From DATDAH01 sp963823495 (lineage in GTDB: Bacteria > Actinomycetota > Acidimicrobiia > Acidimicrobiales > DATDAH01): a stretch of 64,000 bases of DNA. A program made the translations under genes and the position numbers. Numbering within the stretch: the stretch's first letter is position 1; every line of letters starts with the position of its first letter. Location: the NCBI GenBank assembly GCA_963823495.1, contig CAWGLV010000001.1, forward strand, positions 434,001 to 498,000, in the 5' to 3' direction. Positions 60,876 through 64,000 of this stretch are shown here, piece after piece. Under the pieces are notes generated by a model. The model did no database searches. It was not told the origin of the DNA and saw only the letters and a list, made by a program, of their open reading frames with translations.

Positions 60876-62009
60876 CTACTCGGACCGGACGAGGCCCTCC
60901 AGGCGGTCGATGGCGTCGACGAACTCCTCGACCATCTCGAGCACGACGCGGCGGGTGGGCTTGACGGTGTTCATGGCGCCGACGACCTGGCCCACGAAGT
61001 AGGTCACCAACTGCTGGCCGCCGCTGCCCGCGGTGTCGGCGACGCGGGCGACCCGCTGGAGAGCGGGGCCGATCAGGATCGGCTGCATCGGCATCGGCAA
61101 CGGACCCGGGCCCTCCGGGCTCTCCCACTCGTCGGTCCAGGCCGTGCGCAACATGCGGGCGGGCTTGCCGGTCATCGACCGGGAGCGGACCGTGTCCGCC
61201 GAGCCCGCGGCCAGGAACTTGCCCTTGACCGACGGTGGGGTCTCGGCCTCCTCGGTGGTCAGCCAGACCGAGCCGCACCACACACCGTCGGCCCCGAGGG
61301 CCAGGCCCGCGGCCAGCTGACGCCCCCGGGCGATGCCTCCGGCGGCCAGGACCGGCAGGGGCGCCACGGCATCCACCACCTCGGGGACCAGGACCATCGT
61401 GGCCACCAGGCCGGTGTGGCCTCCGGCCTCGGTGCCCTGGGCGACGATCATGTCCGCCCCCGCCTCGGCGTGGCGGCGAGCGTGCTCGAGGTTCCCGGCC
61501 AGGGCCGCGACGGGGACGTCATGGCTGTGGGCCCGCTCCAGGAAGTGGGGCGGCGGCGGGCCCAGGGCGGAGGCGACCAAGGACGGGCGGTGGTCGAAGA
61601 GCACATCCAGCAGCGGGGCCATGCTCTTCGGGTCGATGCGCATGCCGCCGATCCCCCGACGGACCTCTAGCCCTTCGGGCATCGGGGGCACGTCGTAGCG
61701 CTCGAGGATGTCATCGACGTAGGCCTTGTGCTCCTCGGGGAGCAGGTCGGTCAACTGGGTCGGCGTGAGGCCGCCCTCGTCGGCCCCCGCGTACTTCTCG
61801 GGCACCAGCAGGTCGACGCCGTAGGGCTTGCCCTCGACCTCGTCCTCGATCCAGTCCAGGTCGATGGCGAGCTGCTCGGGGCTGTGGGCCACGGCGCCCA
61901 GCACCCCCATGCCCCCGGCGTTGGTGACCGCGGCGACGACGTCCCGGCAGTGGCTGAAGGCGAAGATCGGCAGATCGATGCCGACGAGCTCGGTGGCCTT
62001 GGTGCGCAT
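60876..62009 (-). CDS. nitronate monooxygenase family protein, second copy
   Basis: This 377-residue FMN barrel has exactly the length of the one encoded at 47927 and shares the same landmarks: FAFSHCRDVVAAVTNAGGMGVLGAVAHSPEQL, MIVAQGTEAGGHTG, LPVLAAGGIARGRQLAAGLALGADGVW and SMTGKPARMLRTAWTDEWE. The central third diverges strongly, which may set a different substrate. It lies upstream, on the same strand side, of a dienelactone hydrolase-like gene (20 nt between them), hinting at a shared catabolic pathway. Confidence 0.9.
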   Translation of the reverse strand: MRTKATELVGIDLPIFAFSHCRDVVAAVTNAGGMGVLGAVAHSPEQLAIDLDWIEDEVEGKPYGVDLLVPEKYAGADEGGLTPTQLTDLLPEEHKAYVDDILERYDVPPMPEGLEVRRGIGGMRIDPKSMAPLLDVLFDHRPSLVASALGPPPPHFLERAHSHDVPVAALAGNLEHARRHAEAGADMIVAQGTEAGGHTGLVATMVLVPEVVDAVAPLPVLAAGGIARGRQLAAGLALGADGVWCGSVWLTTEEAETPPSVKGKFLAAGSADTVRSRSMTGKPARMLRTAWTDEWESPEGPGPLPMPMQPILIGPALQRVARVADTAGSGGQQLVTYFVGQVVGAMNTVKPTRRVVLEMVEEFVDAIDRLEGLVRSE

Positions 62010-62029
62010 CCCGAGAGTCTCGCGGACCC

Positions 62030-62833
62030 TCAGGGGGCGAGCAGCTTCCGGCGGAACAGGTCGAGGACCTGGTCGAGGGCGTCGTGGGTGGCCGAGTCGG
62101 GCTCGTCGACGAAGTGTTCGGTCAGCACCGAGTGGGGCTTGATGAGGGCGTCGGGGTTGGCGTCGGTGTCCTCCAACTCCACGCAGGTGAAGGCGTCACC
62201 CAGCTCGTCCCGGAGGAACTGGAAGCGAGCAGCCGGAACGAACCGGTCGCTCTTGAACCGCAGGCCCAGCACCTGCAGGTCCTCGTTGGCGCACCGGCCC
62301 TTGACCACGTCGAGGTCCTCGCGGGAGATGTCGAGCCCATAGGCGCCCTTCTTGCCCATCGGCAGCGACGGCTGGGACAGCACGGGGGCGAGCAGTGCCG
62401 GCTCGGTGGCCATGGCCAGCGCGTAGCCGCCGGTGAAGCACATGCCCACGGCCCCGACGCCCGGGCCGCCGCGGCGCTCGTGCTCGGCCGCGGCCAGGGC
62501 CCGCAGCCAGTCCACGACCGGCGAGGTCCTCCCGGTGGCGAACACCACGAACTCCCTGCTCACGCAGGCCGGCACCATCGAGGTCAGGACGCCGCCAACG
62601 GTCCCGGCCCAGCCCGAGGTCTCCCGGCCCGGTCTCCCGAAGAGGTGGGGCAGGGTCACGCTGAAGCCGGCGTCCACCACCCGGTCGGCGAAGGCCAGGA
62701 CCTTGGGGGTGATCCCCGGCATCTCGGCGATGACGAGCACCGCCGGTCCACTCCCCTTGCGGAACACGTCCCGGGTCGTCCCGCCGTGGGTGAAGGTGCC
62801 CTGCTCGAGGTCGGACATGTCCGCGTCTGGCAT
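62030..62833 (-). CDS. dienelactone hydrolase family protein
   Basis: This 267-residue alpha/beta-hydrolase has the nucleophile in GMCFTGGYALAM, with Cys in the Gly-x-Cys-x-x-Gly elbow as in dienelactone hydrolase. Upstream strands read PAVLVIAEMPGITPKVLAFADRVVDAGFSVTLPHLFG. The expected late Asp and His lie in the DRFVPAAR and C-terminal regions. The substrate may be a lactone or another ester. ATG 62833 is preferred over ATG 62851 because homology begins later. It precedes the second nitronate monooxygenase gene. Confidence 0.87.
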   Translation of the reverse strand: MPDADMSDLEQGTFTHGGTTRDVFRKGSGPAVLVIAEMPGITPKVLAFADRVVDAGFSVTLPHLFGRPGRETSGWAGTVGGVLTSMVPACVSREFVVFATGRTSPVVDWLRALAAAEHERRGGPGVGAVGMCFTGGYALAMATEPALLAPVLSQPSLPMGKKGAYGLDISREDLDVVKGRCANEDLQVLGLRFKSDRFVPAARFQFLRDELGDAFTCVELEDTDANPDALIKPHSVLTEHFVDEPDSATHDALDQVLDLFRRKLLAP

Positions 62834-62885
62834 CAGGCCAACGTAGGCCAACGCCCGGGCGTCGGTCGTGCGCCGGAGGGCGCCG

Positions 62886-63647
62886 TCAGTCGAGCATCAG
62901 CTTGGCCGCGACGAAGATCCCGAGGAGGACCACCAGCATCCGCAGGACGATCGGCGGGATCCGTCGGCCGACGCCCGCACCCAGTGTCCCGCCGACGGTC
63001 GCCCCCACCGCGATCAGGGCCACGGCCTCCCAGGCCACGTCGGCGAAGAGGATGAACACCACCGCGGCCACCGCGTTGACCGTCCCGGCCAGCACGTTCT
63101 TGAGCGCATTCGACCGCTTCAGCTCGTCGGGCACGAAGACCGCCAGGACGGCCAGCAGGATCACCCCCTGGGCCGCGCCGAAGTAGCCGCCGTAGATCCC
63201 GGCGACGTAGGCGATGGCGAGAACGGCGGGGCCCACGTCCCGCGCCCCTTCGGGGCGGCGCCCCGCCACCCAGGCCGACAACCGGGGCTGGGCCAGCATG
63301 AGGCCACACGCCAGCAACACGAGCACCGGCACCACGGCGTCGAAGACGTCGGAGGGCAGGGTCAGGAGCAGGATCGCCCCGGTCAGGCCGCCGAGGCCGG
63401 AGGCGACGGCCATCGTGCGGGCCCGCCGCCCCTGGCCGACCAACTCCCGCCGGAAGCCGTAGACGCCGGCCAGCGATCCCGGGACCAACCCGACGTTGTT
63501 GGAGACGTTGGCCACCACGGGCTGGTAGCCGACGGCCAGCAGGGTCGGAAAGGTGATGAGGCTGCCCGAACCGATGACGGCGTTGACTCCACCCGCGCCC
63601 GTGCCGGCCAGCACCACCAGCACTGCTTCCCAGAAGGTGAGGGTCAC
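62886..63647 (-). CDS. TauE/SafE family membrane protein
   Basis: This 253-residue protein has eight hydrophobic segments and the family motifs GAGGVNAVIGSGSLITFPTLLAVG and GIYGGYFGAAQGVILLAVLAVF. It resembles the YfcA/TSUP-type small-anion exporters and is only distantly like the TauE/SafE protein of the sulfur operon. The substrate is unknown (sulfite, sulfonates or similar). It starts at 63647, with 254 nt of GC-rich spacer separating it from the redoxin-like gene upstream. Confidence 0.9.
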   Translation of the reverse strand: MTLTFWEAVLVVLAGTGAGGVNAVIGSGSLITFPTLLAVGYQPVVANVSNNVGLVPGSLAGVYGFRRELVGQGRRARTMAVASGLGGLTGAILLLTLPSDVFDAVVPVLVLLACGLMLAQPRLSAWVAGRRPEGARDVGPAVLAIAYVAGIYGGYFGAAQGVILLAVLAVFVPDELKRSNALKNVLAGTVNAVAAVVFILFADVAWEAVALIAVGATVGGTLGAGVGRRIPPIVLRMLVVLLGIFVAAKLMLD

Positions 63648-63900
63648 CGCCTCTCGTCGCCGCCCGCGCGGCTCCTGCCGCCTACGGCAGCTGTCGGCGG
63701 GCGATCCGGAGCGCGGCTCCGACGAGCGCCTCCGCAGCGTGACTGGTTGCCGACGCGCACTGCGACGGAACGGTACCCGGCGGACCGGCGGCGGTTCGGG
63801 GGCACCCGCGATCCGGTTGGCTCCGGGGCTGACGGACAGTGCTCACCGACCGTGGTTCGCCCCGCCGGGGACCCCACCGTGCCCCGTGCGACGAGACCCG

Positions 63901-64000
63901 TCAGCCCACCGAAGCGGCGTCGACCAGGGCGACGACGTCCTCGGCGGGCAGCTCGCCCGAGGTCCGGGCCACGACCCGGCCGTCGGCGTCGAGCATCACC
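63901..64000 (-). CDS. redoxin/TlpA-like protein, C-terminal end (partial)
   Basis: The window edge cuts this gene. The visible 32 residues read VMLDADGRVVARTSGELPAEDVVALVDAASVG, the closing strand and helix pattern of TlpA/thioredoxin-like proteins (LxDxxGRVVxRxxGELPxEE). The catalytic part lies outside the window, so the call rests on the ending alone. Confidence 0.5.
   Translation of the reverse strand, partial: VMLDADGRVVARTSGELPAEDVVALVDAASVG

Noticed and set aside
63644..63877. Minus-strand open frame upstream of the TauE/SafE gene.
   Set aside because: Low-complexity Arg/Ser/Pro composition and no ribosome site or family resemblance.

Overview
The window is GC-rich DNA with strong actinobacterial coding bias. 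Its gene set includes a DUF222/HNH endonuclease, an Rpf-like lipoprotein, F420-type oxidoreductases, a BVMO-like flavin monooxygenase, paired nitronate monooxygenases, GTG starts with 4-nt ATGA/GTGA overlaps, and promoters placed for leaderless transcription. Together these suggest a free-living aerobic actinobacterium. I infer a lineage near Acidimicrobiia, but no marker gene here proves it.

Layout. 0.2-3 kb (- strand): a ba3-type cytochrome oxidase operon (subunits I, II, IIa and a membrane cupredoxin) in which two of four genes are out of frame. 3-9.2 kb: VOC protein, tRNA-Ser(GCT), Rpf-like lipoprotein, two PPK2-type polyphosphate kinases around a frameshifted glutamate-synthase-like flavoprotein, and an acyl-CoA dehydrogenase-like gene. 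9.2-14.3 kb: two complete K+ uptake systems, back to back. 14.4-17.9 kb: a likely small integrated island bounded by an incomplete and an intact tRNA-Arg, with a tyrosine recombinase, gene remnants and orphan genes. 18-25 kb: cyclase/AAA regulator (frameshifted), DUF805, membrane protein of unknown function, cupin. 25-29.8 kb: a Ca2+/cation module of two CaCA exchangers and a P2-type ATPase. 29.8-39 kb: secreted LamG/Ig-like protein, ribosome hibernation factor, Bax-inhibitor-like protein, M50 protease with TPRs, DUF2510 protein with an SDF repeat, HNH endonuclease, flavodoxin, DDN-type oxidoreductase.

39-41.1 kb is the most unusual locus. A 172-residue selenoprotein of the UGSC type is interrupted by an in-frame UGA with a SECIS-like hairpin after it. 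It is preceded by three tandem 7-codon mini-ORFs linked by ATGA overlaps and by a thioredoxin-domain protein whose own 5' end is duplicated. 42.2-47.8 kb is a probable reactive-sulfur operon: a CstR-like repressor with two operators over its promoter, an MMPL transporter, a persulfide dioxygenase-rhodanese fusion, a TauE/SafE exporter and a YceI protein. 47.9-53.9 kb holds a nitronate monooxygenase, an internally deleted P450, a frameshifted TetR regulator, and a four-gene ABC operon closed by a 39-nt palindrome. 54-64 kb has terC under a clear yybP-ykoY (Mn2+) riboswitch that can mask the Shine-Dalgarno, a META lipoprotein, a ceramidase-like membrane protein, a PPOX/F420 enzyme, a flavin monooxygenase, a second nitronate monooxygenase, a dienelactone hydrolase-like protein, TauE/SafE and the end of a redoxin-like gene.

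Several long genes are each broken by a single small indel while otherwise well conserved. Either the assembly carries indel errors or the strain has many recent frameshifts; reads would decide.
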